From contig NZ_FZOD01000009.1 of assembly GCF_900188345.1 (NCBI RefSeq), positions 62,001 to 126,000 on the forward strand: a stretch of DNA of 64,000 nt, given 5' to 3'. Below are positions 41,378-49,186 of this stretch, piece after piece. The notes beneath the pieces were generated by a model. That model was not told where the DNA came from. It ran no database searches and saw only the letters and a program-made list of their open reading frames with translations. Position numbers and translations under genes: made by a program. Numbering within the stretch: the stretch's first letter is position 1; every line of letters begins with the position of its first letter. Source of the stretch: Streptosporangium subroseum. GTDB lineage: Bacteria; Actinomycetota; Actinomycetes; Streptosporangiales; Streptosporangiaceae.

Positions 41378-44300
41378 ATGCCCCAGGCTGGTTCTGTCGA
41401 CGCGCGGCCACCTGCTCCCGGTTCACCGGCTCAGGACACGGCGGCCGGGCTGCCGCCGCACTGGTGGGTGGCGGGTCTCACGTTGGCGGAGCGGCTCCGG
41501 CTGTCCGGACAGCCGGAGCGACCGGCGGAGAACGAGCGCCTGGAACGGGCGCGGCGCAGGCTGGGGCGCTGGAGGGAATCTCCCGGGCTGGGGAAGGACG
41601 GCTACTTCGCCAGGCTGCTGGACGAACGTGGACTGGACACCGACAGGCTGCTGGCACTGCTCGCGGAGGACCCGAGAGACCTCGCCGACCGGGCGGCGCC
41701 GACGACGGGCCGACCGGCCTGGGCCGAGACGGTCGAGGCGGTGCTCCGCGCGATGCCCGCCGAGTCCGCGATACCCGCCGAGCAGATTCCTCCATCGGAC
41801 GAGGAGTCGGCCTGGCAGCTCGGCTTCACGAAGATCGTCGCCCCGTTCCTTCGCGTCGTCGTCGGCCGCCTCGTCGCCGCCGTACATGACGAAGGAATGG
41901 ACGATCTGGTCGACGTGCACCAGCTGAGCCATCAGCTGGCCACGCAACTGGGACAGCAACTGACCACGCTGGCAGGCCGCACGCTGGTTCTGGAGCTGAA
42001 CGTGCTGCGCGTCACCGATCGGCTGCGCGGCGAGACGGCGCGAGAACGGTTCTGGTCCTTTGTCGAGCATTTCTCCACCAGGGACGCGCTGGCGGGCTTG
42101 ATGTCCGAGTACGTGGTCCTGGCGCGGCTGCTCGCCCAGGCCTGCGACCAGGCGGTGGAGGCGTACCACGAGCTGCTGGTCAGGCTGGCCGAAGACCGTG
42201 CCGAGATCGTCACCTCGATGCTCGGCGGCGAGGATCCCGGCCGCCTGGTGGAGGTGCACATGGGCGGCGGGACCGGCGACCTGCACCAGGGCGGGCGGGC
42301 GGTGGGGCTGCTGCGGTTCGCCGGCGGTGCCCGCCTGGTGTACAAGCCGCGTCCGCTGGCGGTGCACCGGCACGTGAACGACGTGATCCGCTGGCTGGAC
42401 GAGCGCCTGCCGGGCTACGGCCTGCGGTCCCTCGTCGTCGTGGACCGCGGCCGGTACGGCTGGGTGGAGTTCGTCGAGCACAGCCCCTGCGAGAACGTCG
42501 ACGGGGCCCGCTTGTTCTACCGCCGTCAAGGCGCCCTGCTGGCACTGCTCTACGCCCTCGACGGGGCCGACTTCCACTACGAGAACCTCATCGCGAACGG
42601 GGACCAGCCGGTCCTGGTGGATCTCGAGGCGGTGTTCCACCCGAGAGTTCCGCGCCCTTCGGGGCTGGACTGGATGAACGGCGACCCGGCCGTCTCCGTG
42701 CTGGCGGAGTCCGTTTCCCGTATCGGGTTGCTGCCGTCCGTCCTGTGGGGCGAGGACGGCGACGCCATCGACATGGGCGGGGTGGGGGGTGACGCGGGGC
42801 AGCCGTTACCGTTCAAGGTCGTCGGCTGGGGCGGCTCCGGGACCGACGAGATGCACCTCACCCGCGAGAACATCCTCTTCCCCGGCAGCCAGAACCGCCC
42901 GAGCGTCGACGGCCAGGTGGTCAACCCCGCGCACTTCGTGAGCGAGCTGATCTCCGGGTTCCGGGACGGGTACGAGGCCATCGCCGCCCACCGTTCCGAG
43001 CTGGTCGGCCCCGGCGGCCTGCTGGAACGCTTCGCCGACGACGAGATCCGCGTGGTGATGCGGGCGACCCGGCTCTACGGAACGCTGCTCATGGAGTCCA
43101 CCCATCCGGATGTGCTGCGCGACGCCCTCGACCGTGAGCGCGTCTTCGACTTCCTCTGGGGGTTCGCGGCCGACGATCCGATCCGTCGCCCGCTGGTGCC
43201 CGTCGAGAGCGAGGAGCTGTGGTCGGGGGACGTCCCGATGTTCACCACCCGCCCGGCGACGCGAGACCTGTGGAACGGCCGGGGCGTGAGAATGCCCGGC
43301 GTGCTGGACCACGACAGCCTGACGCATGCGATGGACAAGGTCCGGGCGATGGGGGCGCGCGACCGGGCCCAGCAGGAGTGGATCATCGAGGCGTCGATGG
43401 CGACCCGCCCCGATCAGGCCGCCTCCATCGGCACCGGCCCGGTTTCGCTTCCGGTTCCGGTTGAGCCGGCCGTTTCCCCGTCTCCCGTGGCGCTCGACCA
43501 CGAGCGTGTCCTCGTCGCCGTGCGAGGCATCGCGGACCAGGTGGCCGCGATCGCGCACGCCGACGGCTCGCGGGTGAACTGGCTCGGCATCGATCTCATC
43601 CAGGAATCCCAGTGGATGGTCAACCCGCTACGGCTCGACCTCTACAGCGGGATTCCCGGTGTCGCGTTGTTCCTGGCCCAGGCCGCGTCCGTCCTCGGTG
43701 ACGATCGCTACGCCGACCTGGCCCGCCGCGCCCTGACACCGTTGCCGGAGATCGTCGACTCCGTCGTGAACGCACCGGCCGGCGCCCCCATGACGACGTG
43801 CGGCCCGTTCTCCGGATACGGCGGTCTGGCGTACGCGCTCACGCACCTGACGCGGGAACTCGGCGACCCCTCCTTGGGAGACGCGATCGAACCGCTGGTG
43901 ACCTCACTGACCGAATCCATCCCGATCGACGAGATGTTCGACGTCATCGGCGGCGCCGCCGGCGCTCTCGGCGCGTTGCTGGCCATACACGAGGCGACGG
44001 GACTGCCCGTCGCCCTACGGCTGGCACGCGCGTGCGCCGACCGCCTGGTCGAGACCGCTCGACCGCAACGGCGGGGTGTCGCCTGGCCGGGCGCGATATC
44101 GTCCTCCCTGCCCCTCACCGGCTTCTCGCACGGGGGCGCCGGCATCGGCTGGGCGCTGTCACGCTTCGCCGCGACGCCGGACGGCGCCACGACGGGTGCG
44201 CGCTACGCCGAGACCGCGCGTGCCGCCTTCGCCTACGAACGTGACCTGTACGACCCGCGCGTCCGCAACTGGCCCGACTATCGGGACATTCCCGGAGAGC

Positions 44301-44755
44301 GCGCCGACGGCACGCCGCCCGCTCCCATGCAGGCGTGGTGTCACGGCGCGCCGGGCATCGGCCTGGCCCGCGCCGACCTGCTGCGGCGGGGGGTCACCGG
44401 TGGCCTCGCGGCCGACGCCCAGGCGCTGACGGCCGATCTCGATCTCGCGCTGGCATCGTTCCTGGCCGGTCCGACGGCGCTGGGCGGGCACAGCCTCTGC
44501 CACGGGGAACTCGGAAACCTCGAACTGATCACCACGATGATCGCCGCCGGCCGTACCGACCTGGTCGAAGCGCGCGACCGTCGCCTCGGGGTGGTGCTGG
44601 ACCAGCTCGAATCCGGCCCGCGTTGCGGCACACCTGCCGGAGTGCCCACTCCCGGCCTGATGAGCGGGCTCGCCGGCATCGGGCACGGCCTGCTGCGCCA
44701 CGCCTTCCCGGACCGGGTGCCGTCGGTGCTCCTCCTCGAACCGCCGATCGGCTGA
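41378..44755 (+). CDS. lanM: class II lanthipeptide synthetase LanM
   Basis: A 1125-residue bifunctional enzyme. The N-terminal ~690 residues form the dehydratase (DUF4135) with its kinase-like core: RLVYKPRPLAVHRHVN, then LDGADFHYENLIANGDQPVLVDLEAVF. It phosphorylates and eliminates Ser/Thr. The C-terminal ~370 residues are the LanC-like cyclase with FSHGGAGIGW (His 918) and zinc ligands Cys 988 (WCHGAPGIG) and Cys 1041-His 1042 (LCHGELGN), all intact. The ATG at 41378 follows TGAGGA. Same strand as the transporter (60-bp gap) and precursor genes, so one operon is likely. All expected catalytic parts are present. Confidence 0.95.
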   Translation: MPQAGSVDARPPAPGSPAQDTAAGLPPHWWVAGLTLAERLRLSGQPERPAENERLERARRRLGRWRESPGLGKDGYFARLLDERGLDTDRLLALLAEDPRDLADRAAPTTGRPAWAETVEAVLRAMPAESAIPAEQIPPSDEESAWQLGFTKIVAPFLRVVVGRLVAAVHDEGMDDLVDVHQLSHQLATQLGQQLTTLAGRTLVLELNVLRVTDRLRGETARERFWSFVEHFSTRDALAGLMSEYVVLARLLAQACDQAVEAYHELLVRLAEDRAEIVTSMLGGEDPGRLVEVHMGGGTGDLHQGGRAVGLLRFAGGARLVYKPRPLAVHRHVNDVIRWLDERLPGYGLRSLVVVDRGRYGWVEFVEHSPCENVDGARLFYRRQGALLALLYALDGADFHYENLIANGDQPVLVDLEAVFHPRVPRPSGLDWMNGDPAVSVLAESVSRIGLLPSVLWGEDGDAIDMGGVGGDAGQPLPFKVVGWGGSGTDEMHLTRENILFPGSQNRPSVDGQVVNPAHFVSELISGFRDGYEAIAAHRSELVGPGGLLERFADDEIRVVMRATRLYGTLLMESTHPDVLRDALDRERVFDFLWGFAADDPIRRPLVPVESEELWSGDVPMFTTRPATRDLWNGRGVRMPGVLDHDSLTHAMDKVRAMGARDRAQQEWIIEASMATRPDQAASIGTGPVSLPVPVEPAVSPSPVALDHERVLVAVRGIADQVAAIAHADGSRVNWLGIDLIQESQWMVNPLRLDLYSGIPGVALFLAQAASVLGDDRYADLARRALTPLPEIVDSVVNAPAGAPMTTCGPFSGYGGLAYALTHLTRELGDPSLGDAIEPLVTSLTESIPIDEMFDVIGGAAGALGALLAIHEATGLPVALRLARACADRLVETARPQRRGVAWPGAISSSLPLTGFSHGGAGIGWALSRFAATPDGATTGARYAETARAAFAYERDLYDPRVRNWPDYRDIPGERADGTPPAPMQAWCHGAPGIGLARADLLRRGVTGGLAADAQALTADLDLALASFLAGPTALGGHSLCHGELGNLELITTMIAAGRTDLVEARDRRLGVVLDQLESGPRCGTPAGVPTPGLMSGLAGIGHGLLRHAFPDRVPSVLLLEPPIG

Positions 44756-44815
44756 TCCCGCGCCGCCTGCCGCGCCGCCGTTGCCGTCGTCCCGCGTTTC
44801 CTCCGAGGAGAAGCC

Positions 44816-46996
44816 GTGCGCCACCGTGTTCCCGTCCGCCTTCAGATGACCCGTACCGAGTGCGGCGCGGCATGCCTCGCCATGGTGCTCAGCTACCACG
44901 GCAGGGACACGTCGGTCTCCGGGTGCCGGGACCTGCTCGATCCCGGCCGCGACGGCGTCTCGCCGGCGAGTCTTGTCGCGGCGGCCGAACAGCACGGGAT
45001 GCGGGCCACCGTGGAGCGCGTCGAGGACCTGCTCGCGACGCCGCTGGAGAACCCCGTCATCGCCTATTGGGAGAAGCATCACTACGTCGTGGTGGAGCGG
45101 GCCGGCCGGACCCGGGTACGCGTCGTCGATCCCGCGAAAGGACGGCGCTCCCTCTCCCGCGAGGAGTTCGCCGAGCAGTACGGCGGGGTGGTGATCAATA
45201 CCCGGCCCGGAGAGGACTTCGTCCGGCGCCGTACCCCGCTGCGGCAGAAAATGCTCATGCGATACCTGCGCGAGTTCATCGGCGTGGCCGGCGGGCGCCG
45301 CATCCTGCTCGGCATCCTGCTCCTGGCCGCCGCCCTGCAGGTGCTCGGGCTGTCGCTGCCGTTGGCCACCAAGGTGGTCGTCGACCAGCTGGTGCCCGAC
45401 GGACGCCACGACCTGCTCGGAGTGCTGGGCGCCGCGGTCCTCGGGATCACCGTCATGCAGGGAGCGCTGAGCGTCCTCCGGTCCCGGATGCTGCTCAGGC
45501 TCCGGGCGCTCGCGGACGAACAGCTGACCGGCCGGTTCGTCACCCACCTGTTACGCCTGCCGCTCGGTTTTTTCCTCCAACGGAGCCGGGGAGACCTGTT
45601 GATGCGGCTCAGCAGCGTGTCGACGGGCCGGGAGGCGGTCACCCAGCACGCGCTGACGATGTGCTTGGACGGCGTACTGCTCATCGGGTACGTCACGGCC
45701 CTCACCTTTCTCAGCCCCTGGTACATACTGATCGTCAGCACGCTCGCGAGCATGCAGGTCTGCCTGATGCTCAGCTCTTACAACCGGGTGAGCGTGCTCA
45801 CGCAGCGGGAGCTGACCGCCCGCGCCGAGGAGCAGGGCTACCTGATCGAGGCGCTCCAGGCGATGCTTCCGGTCAAAGCCAACGGTGCGGAGATGCAGGC
45901 GCGGCGGCGCTGGCACGAGCTGTTCGGCGCCTACCAGGTGGCCATGCTGCGCCGAGGCCGGGCCACCTCCTGGTTCGAGGGCGGCCAGGCGGCGCTGTCC
46001 ATGCTCGCGCCCCTCTCCCTGCTGTGGTGCGGCGTGTGGCTGGTGCTGAGCGGTCAGATGTCCCTGGGCTCCATGCTCGCCGCCAACGCCCTGGCCATGT
46101 CGGTGCTCTCGCCGTTGATGGCGTTCGTGGGCGTCATCCAGCTTCTCTCCATGCTTCGCGGCCAGATCGAGCGCGTCTACGACGTGCTCGATTCGGCTCC
46201 CGAGATCAGCGGTGACCAACTGCTCTCCGGCGGCCAGCCGGTCTCCGTGCAGGCGCGCGACGTCACCTTCCGGTACGCGCCGGAGTCACCGCCCGTGGTC
46301 AGGAGCGTGTCGTTCGCCGTGCCCGCCGGGGCCAAGCTCGGCATCGTCGGGCGTACCGGTTCGGGGAAGAGCACGCTGGCACTGCTGGTACTCGGCCTGT
46401 TGCGGGCGGAGGCGGGCACGATCCGCCACGACGGCATCACCGTCGACGACCTCGACGTCGGCGAGCTGCGCCGTGGATGCGGCGCGGTGCTTCAGGAGCT
46501 GTCCCTGTTCAACGGCACGATCCGCGACAACATCACGCTCGGCAGTCCGGATGCCACGGACGCCGACGTCGTCGACGCCGCCACCATGGCGGGACTGCAC
46601 GAGGACGTCCTGCGCCTGCCCATGGGGTATCGGACCACCGTCGGCGAAGGCGGGGCATCGCTGTCGGCGGGGCAGCGCCAGCGCGTGGCGCTCGCCCGTG
46701 CGCTGGTCCACAAGCCCAGACTGCTCATCCTCGACGAGGCGACGAGCCACCTCGACCCCGAGACCGAACGGCGCGTCGACGCGGCGCTGTCGGCGCTGCG
46801 GGTGACCAGGATCGTCATCTCGCATCGGCTCAGCGCCATCCGGAACGCCGACGAGATCGTGGTCATGCGGGAAGGCCGGGTGGCCGAGAGCGGGAAACAC
46901 GAGGAACTGGTGAACAGGCCCGGCGTCTACCACGAACTTTTCGCCGATGTGACCACCTTCGAGAACGCCGGAGTCGTGCACTCGGCTCTCCCATAG
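44816..46996 (+). CDS. lanT: LanT: C39 peptidase-ABC lanthipeptide exporter
   Basis: A 726-residue bifunctional exporter. The N-terminal C39 protease (about 1-140) has catalytic Cys 16 (TRTECGAACLAM), His 89 (HHYVVVE) and the Asp in VVDPAKGRR. Six TMs follow (about 155-440), then the ATPase with GRTGSGKST, signature LSAGQRQRV and Walker B LLILDEATSHLD. The peptidase would cut the precursor after a double-Gly-type Gly-Ala site and export the product. GTG start after GAGGAG. The precursor gene begins 57 bp downstream, after the exporter gene. Confidence 0.95.
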   Translation: MRHRVPVRLQMTRTECGAACLAMVLSYHGRDTSVSGCRDLLDPGRDGVSPASLVAAAEQHGMRATVERVEDLLATPLENPVIAYWEKHHYVVVERAGRTRVRVVDPAKGRRSLSREEFAEQYGGVVINTRPGEDFVRRRTPLRQKMLMRYLREFIGVAGGRRILLGILLLAAALQVLGLSLPLATKVVVDQLVPDGRHDLLGVLGAAVLGITVMQGALSVLRSRMLLRLRALADEQLTGRFVTHLLRLPLGFFLQRSRGDLLMRLSSVSTGREAVTQHALTMCLDGVLLIGYVTALTFLSPWYILIVSTLASMQVCLMLSSYNRVSVLTQRELTARAEEQGYLIEALQAMLPVKANGAEMQARRRWHELFGAYQVAMLRRGRATSWFEGGQAALSMLAPLSLLWCGVWLVLSGQMSLGSMLAANALAMSVLSPLMAFVGVIQLLSMLRGQIERVYDVLDSAPEISGDQLLSGGQPVSVQARDVTFRYAPESPPVVRSVSFAVPAGAKLGIVGRTGSGKSTLALLVLGLLRAEAGTIRHDGITVDDLDVGELRRGCGAVLQELSLFNGTIRDNITLGSPDATDADVVDAATMAGLHEDVLRLPMGYRTTVGEGGASLSAGQRQRVALARALVHKPRLLILDEATSHLDPETERRVDAALSALRVTRIVISHRLSAIRNADEIVVMREGRVAESGKHEELVNRPGVYHELFADVTTFENAGVVHSALP

Positions 46997-47053
46997 CTGC
47001 GCGGCGCCCGTCGCGCGACCTGAAAGCACCATCCACCACAGAAAGGAACCCCC

Positions 47054-47302
47054 ATGTCAATGGAAGAGGCCCGAGATCTGGTCCGGTCCTGGAAGGACCC
47101 CGACTTCCGCGAGGACGGCGTGGAACACCCCTCCGGCGACATCAGCTTCACGCTGGTGGGCGCGGAGAGCGCCGACAGCACCCCGGCATGCACGGTGACC
47201 ATCGCCACCGGAACGCTGAGCTGCTTCCCGTGGTGTGGCAACACGGTCTGGAACGGCACCTGCACGTTCGCGTCGTGCAGGCCCCACTTCGAGCCCGCCT
47301 AG
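47054..47302 (+). CDS. lanA: class II lanthipeptide precursor, mersacidin-like leader
   Basis: An 82-residue peptide; ATG after GAAAGGAACCCCC. Leader: RSWKDPDFRE (11-20), HPSGDISF (25-32), then LVGA (34-37). Mersacidin's leader has RSWKDP..RE, NPAG and LVGA in the same order, followed by a hexapeptide removed later and then core CTFT. Here LVGA is followed by eight residues (38-45) and CTVT at 46. LanT should cut after Ala 37, with later trimming to Cys 46 possible. The core (46-82) has five Cys (46, 57, 61, 70, 75) and nine Ser/Thr, and ends RPHFEPA. It lacks the Glu of the lipid-II-binding CTLTxEC motif. The acidic helix usually just before the cleavage site is missing. Confidence 0.88.
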   Translation: MSMEEARDLVRSWKDPDFREDGVEHPSGDISFTLVGAESADSTPACTVTIATGTLSCFPWCGNTVWNGTCTFASCRPHFEPA

Positions 47303-47444
47303 GTTTGATCCGTCGTCCCGGCGGGCGCCGTACCGGACTTGCTTGACAGGTCACGACTTGTTCGATCACGTGACGCCGGCCTGCGCGTGACATACCCGGT
47401 CAGGCCCGGGAGCCCGGCGAGAAGGCAATGATCATGTAGAACGT

Positions 47445-47471
47445 GTGGGTGGCGGCCTGGCCGCCACCCAC
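47445..47471. terminator. strong stem-loop terminator after lanA
   Basis: GTGGGTGGCGGC / GCCGCCACCCAC, a perfect 12-bp stem with a 3-nt loop, 143 bp after the lanA stop. It marks the end of the lanthipeptide transcript. Confidence 0.75.
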
Positions 47472-47561
47472 ATCACCCGAGGGGGAGACGTTCAGCCCGG
47501 TGACTCGGCCGGCTCTACCCAAACTGGGGTAACTCCGGGAGCGTCCCTATATGATCTTCCG

Positions 47562-48074
47562 ATGCCGATGCGGAAGAACACGTCAACGGGCCATCGCTCG
47601 TGGGCGTGTTTCGTGGTGGCAGTGAGCGCTTCGCTGGTGCCGTGGGCGTTGCTCGCAACGACGGAGAGCGAATGGTCCAGCCCTCCCTTGCCTTTGGCGA
47701 TGCTCGCCACCTCCTTCCCCGGGGTCTCGAACCGAGAATTCATAGCTCTGGACGTCTTTGTCATCGGCGTCCTGCCGCTTCTGACAGGCATCGCCGCCAT
47801 GAAGAGATCTCGCACGCTGATCGGCGCCACCAGCGCAATCTGCGGAGTCCTGGCCCTGCTCCATCTGGTGCCCGTGCTGGGAGCGCTGCCGATAACCCTT
47901 CCGCCGGCGGACGCCACCGCGGACATGCTCGCCGGCAGCCAACCGGACTTCTATTTCGGTACGCTCCCCGACGGAGGGGTCTGGGCACTGGCGCCCGTCG
48001 CCTATGCGGCCAGCGTTATCGCACTCCTTGTCGCCGCCCGGCAGAGAGGTCGCAGAGTGACGGTCGTAGCCTGA
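47562..48074 (+). CDS. 4-TM membrane protein, possible immunity protein
   Basis: A 170-residue membrane protein with about four TMs (WACFVVAVSASLVPWALLA, FIALDVFVIGVLPLLTGIAAM, AICGVLALLHLVPVLGALP, VWALAPVAYAASVIALLVAA) and basic ends. ATG at 47562; the second ATG at 47568 is equally possible. No family recognised. It is the only uncharacterised membrane gene next to the lanthipeptide locus, which has no LanFEG transporter, so a self-protection role is a reasonable but untested guess. A terminator separates it from lanA. Confidence 0.6.
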   Translation: MPMRKNTSTGHRSWACFVVAVSASLVPWALLATTESEWSSPPLPLAMLATSFPGVSNREFIALDVFVIGVLPLLTGIAAMKRSRTLIGATSAICGVLALLHLVPVLGALPITLPPADATADMLAGSQPDFYFGTLPDGGVWALAPVAYAASVIALLVAARQRGRRVTVVA

Positions 48075-48131
48075 CAAGCCCGGAGCCGTTTCCGGGCCGG
48101 GCCGGTTCCGCGCCGTGAACGGAGGACCTCG

Positions 48132-48884
48132 ATGCCGCTCGACGACCTCGGCACTCCGTTCACGTCGCACGGTTCCGCACGCCGCGTGGTGTCGCTCGTC
48201 CCGTCGCTCACCGAGTCGCTCGCCGAGACCGCTCCGGAGGTGCTGATCGGCGCGACCGACTGGTGCACCCACCCCGCGGAGTTGCGCGTACGGAGGATCG
48301 GCGGCACCAAGAACCCCGATGTGGCCGCGATCGTCGCCCTCCGGCCGGACCTGGTGCTGGCCAACGAGGAGGAGAACCGCCTCGCCGACCTGGAGGCGCT
48401 CCGGTCGGCCGGGGTGCCGGTCTGGGTGACGAGGATCCGTACGCTGGAGGACGCTTTCGCCTCCCTGCGCCGGATGCTGACGATGGCCTGCGGCCTGCCC
48501 GAGCCGGACTGGCTCGCCGCCGCGGAACGGGCCTGGCCGACTCCGCGGACCACCGGCGTACGGCGGGCGGTGATCCCCATCTGGCGTAAACCGTGGATGG
48601 TCCTCGGGCGCGACACCTTCGCGGGCGACCTCCTGCTCAGGCTCGGCGTCCGCAACCTCTACGCCGGCCACGCCGAGCGCTATCCGAAGATCGCCCTGCC
48701 CGACCTGCTGGCGGCGGGTGCCGACCTCGTCGTCCTTCCCGACGAGCCCTACCGTTTCACCGCGGAGGACGGCCCCGGATTCTTTCCCGCGACACCGGCC
48801 GCGCTGGTCAGCGGCCGGCATCTGACCTGGTACGGCCCGTCCCTGGTCGAGGCGCCCAGCGTGCTCGGGACCGCCCTGGGATGA
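48132..48884 (+). CDS. helical-backbone metal/cobalamin receptor-like protein
   Basis: A 250-residue protein of the BtuF/FhuD-like periplasmic-binding fold: RRVVSLVPSLTESLAE, LIGATDWCTHP, GGTKNPDVAAIVALRPDLVLANEEENR, then WRKPWMVLGRDTFAGDLLLRLGVRNLY and ADLVVLPDEPYRF. Homologues are annotated as cobalamin-binding proteins. There is no signal peptide and no permease or ATPase nearby, so it may be cytoplasmic or have another role. The ATG at 48132 is preceded by GGAGGACCTCG. Confidence 0.82.
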   Translation: MPLDDLGTPFTSHGSARRVVSLVPSLTESLAETAPEVLIGATDWCTHPAELRVRRIGGTKNPDVAAIVALRPDLVLANEEENRLADLEALRSAGVPVWVTRIRTLEDAFASLRRMLTMACGLPEPDWLAAAERAWPTPRTTGVRRAVIPIWRKPWMVLGRDTFAGDLLLRLGVRNLYAGHAERYPKIALPDLLAAGADLVVLPDEPYRFTAEDGPGFFPATPAALVSGRHLTWYGPSLVEAPSVLGTALG

Positions 48885-49068
48885 GACGGCGGCCTGAGGA
48901 TTCTGGGGGATCAGGGGTCGCGAAGGCCGTCCTCGCCTCCGGAGAGCTTTTTTTCAAACGTCGCGGGTCTTGCTCCGCAGGTCAGTGACACCTGCGTGAC
49001 ATAAGCGGATTTAGGTCTCCAATTACCCCTTGACTCCCATGACGCCGGAGTGGTCAGATCTCTTTTCA

Positions 49069-49085
49069 TTAGGAAGCTTTCCTAA
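49069..49085. promoter_or_regulatory. palindrome upstream of the chitosanase gene
   Basis: TTAGGAA-GCT-TTCCTAA, perfect 7-bp arms, about 100 bp before the chitosanase start, in the 302-bp gap after the metal-receptor gene. I recall similar TTAGGAA/TTCCTAA palindromes before secreted hydrolase genes in actinomycetes; the regulator is unknown to me. Confidence 0.6.
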
Positions 49086-49186
49086 CTATCTGGCCAGATT
49101 ATCGGCCCTCGCCACCAGCGAAGATGCTTGGCCGGCTCGCCCAGCTCGGGGGCAGCGGAGCGTACGGCTCGGCAGAAAGGCAAGTC

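Noticed and set aside
47303..47445. A second lanthipeptide precursor after lanA.
   Set aside because: No short frame here has a ribosome site with a Cys/Ser/Thr-rich C-terminus.
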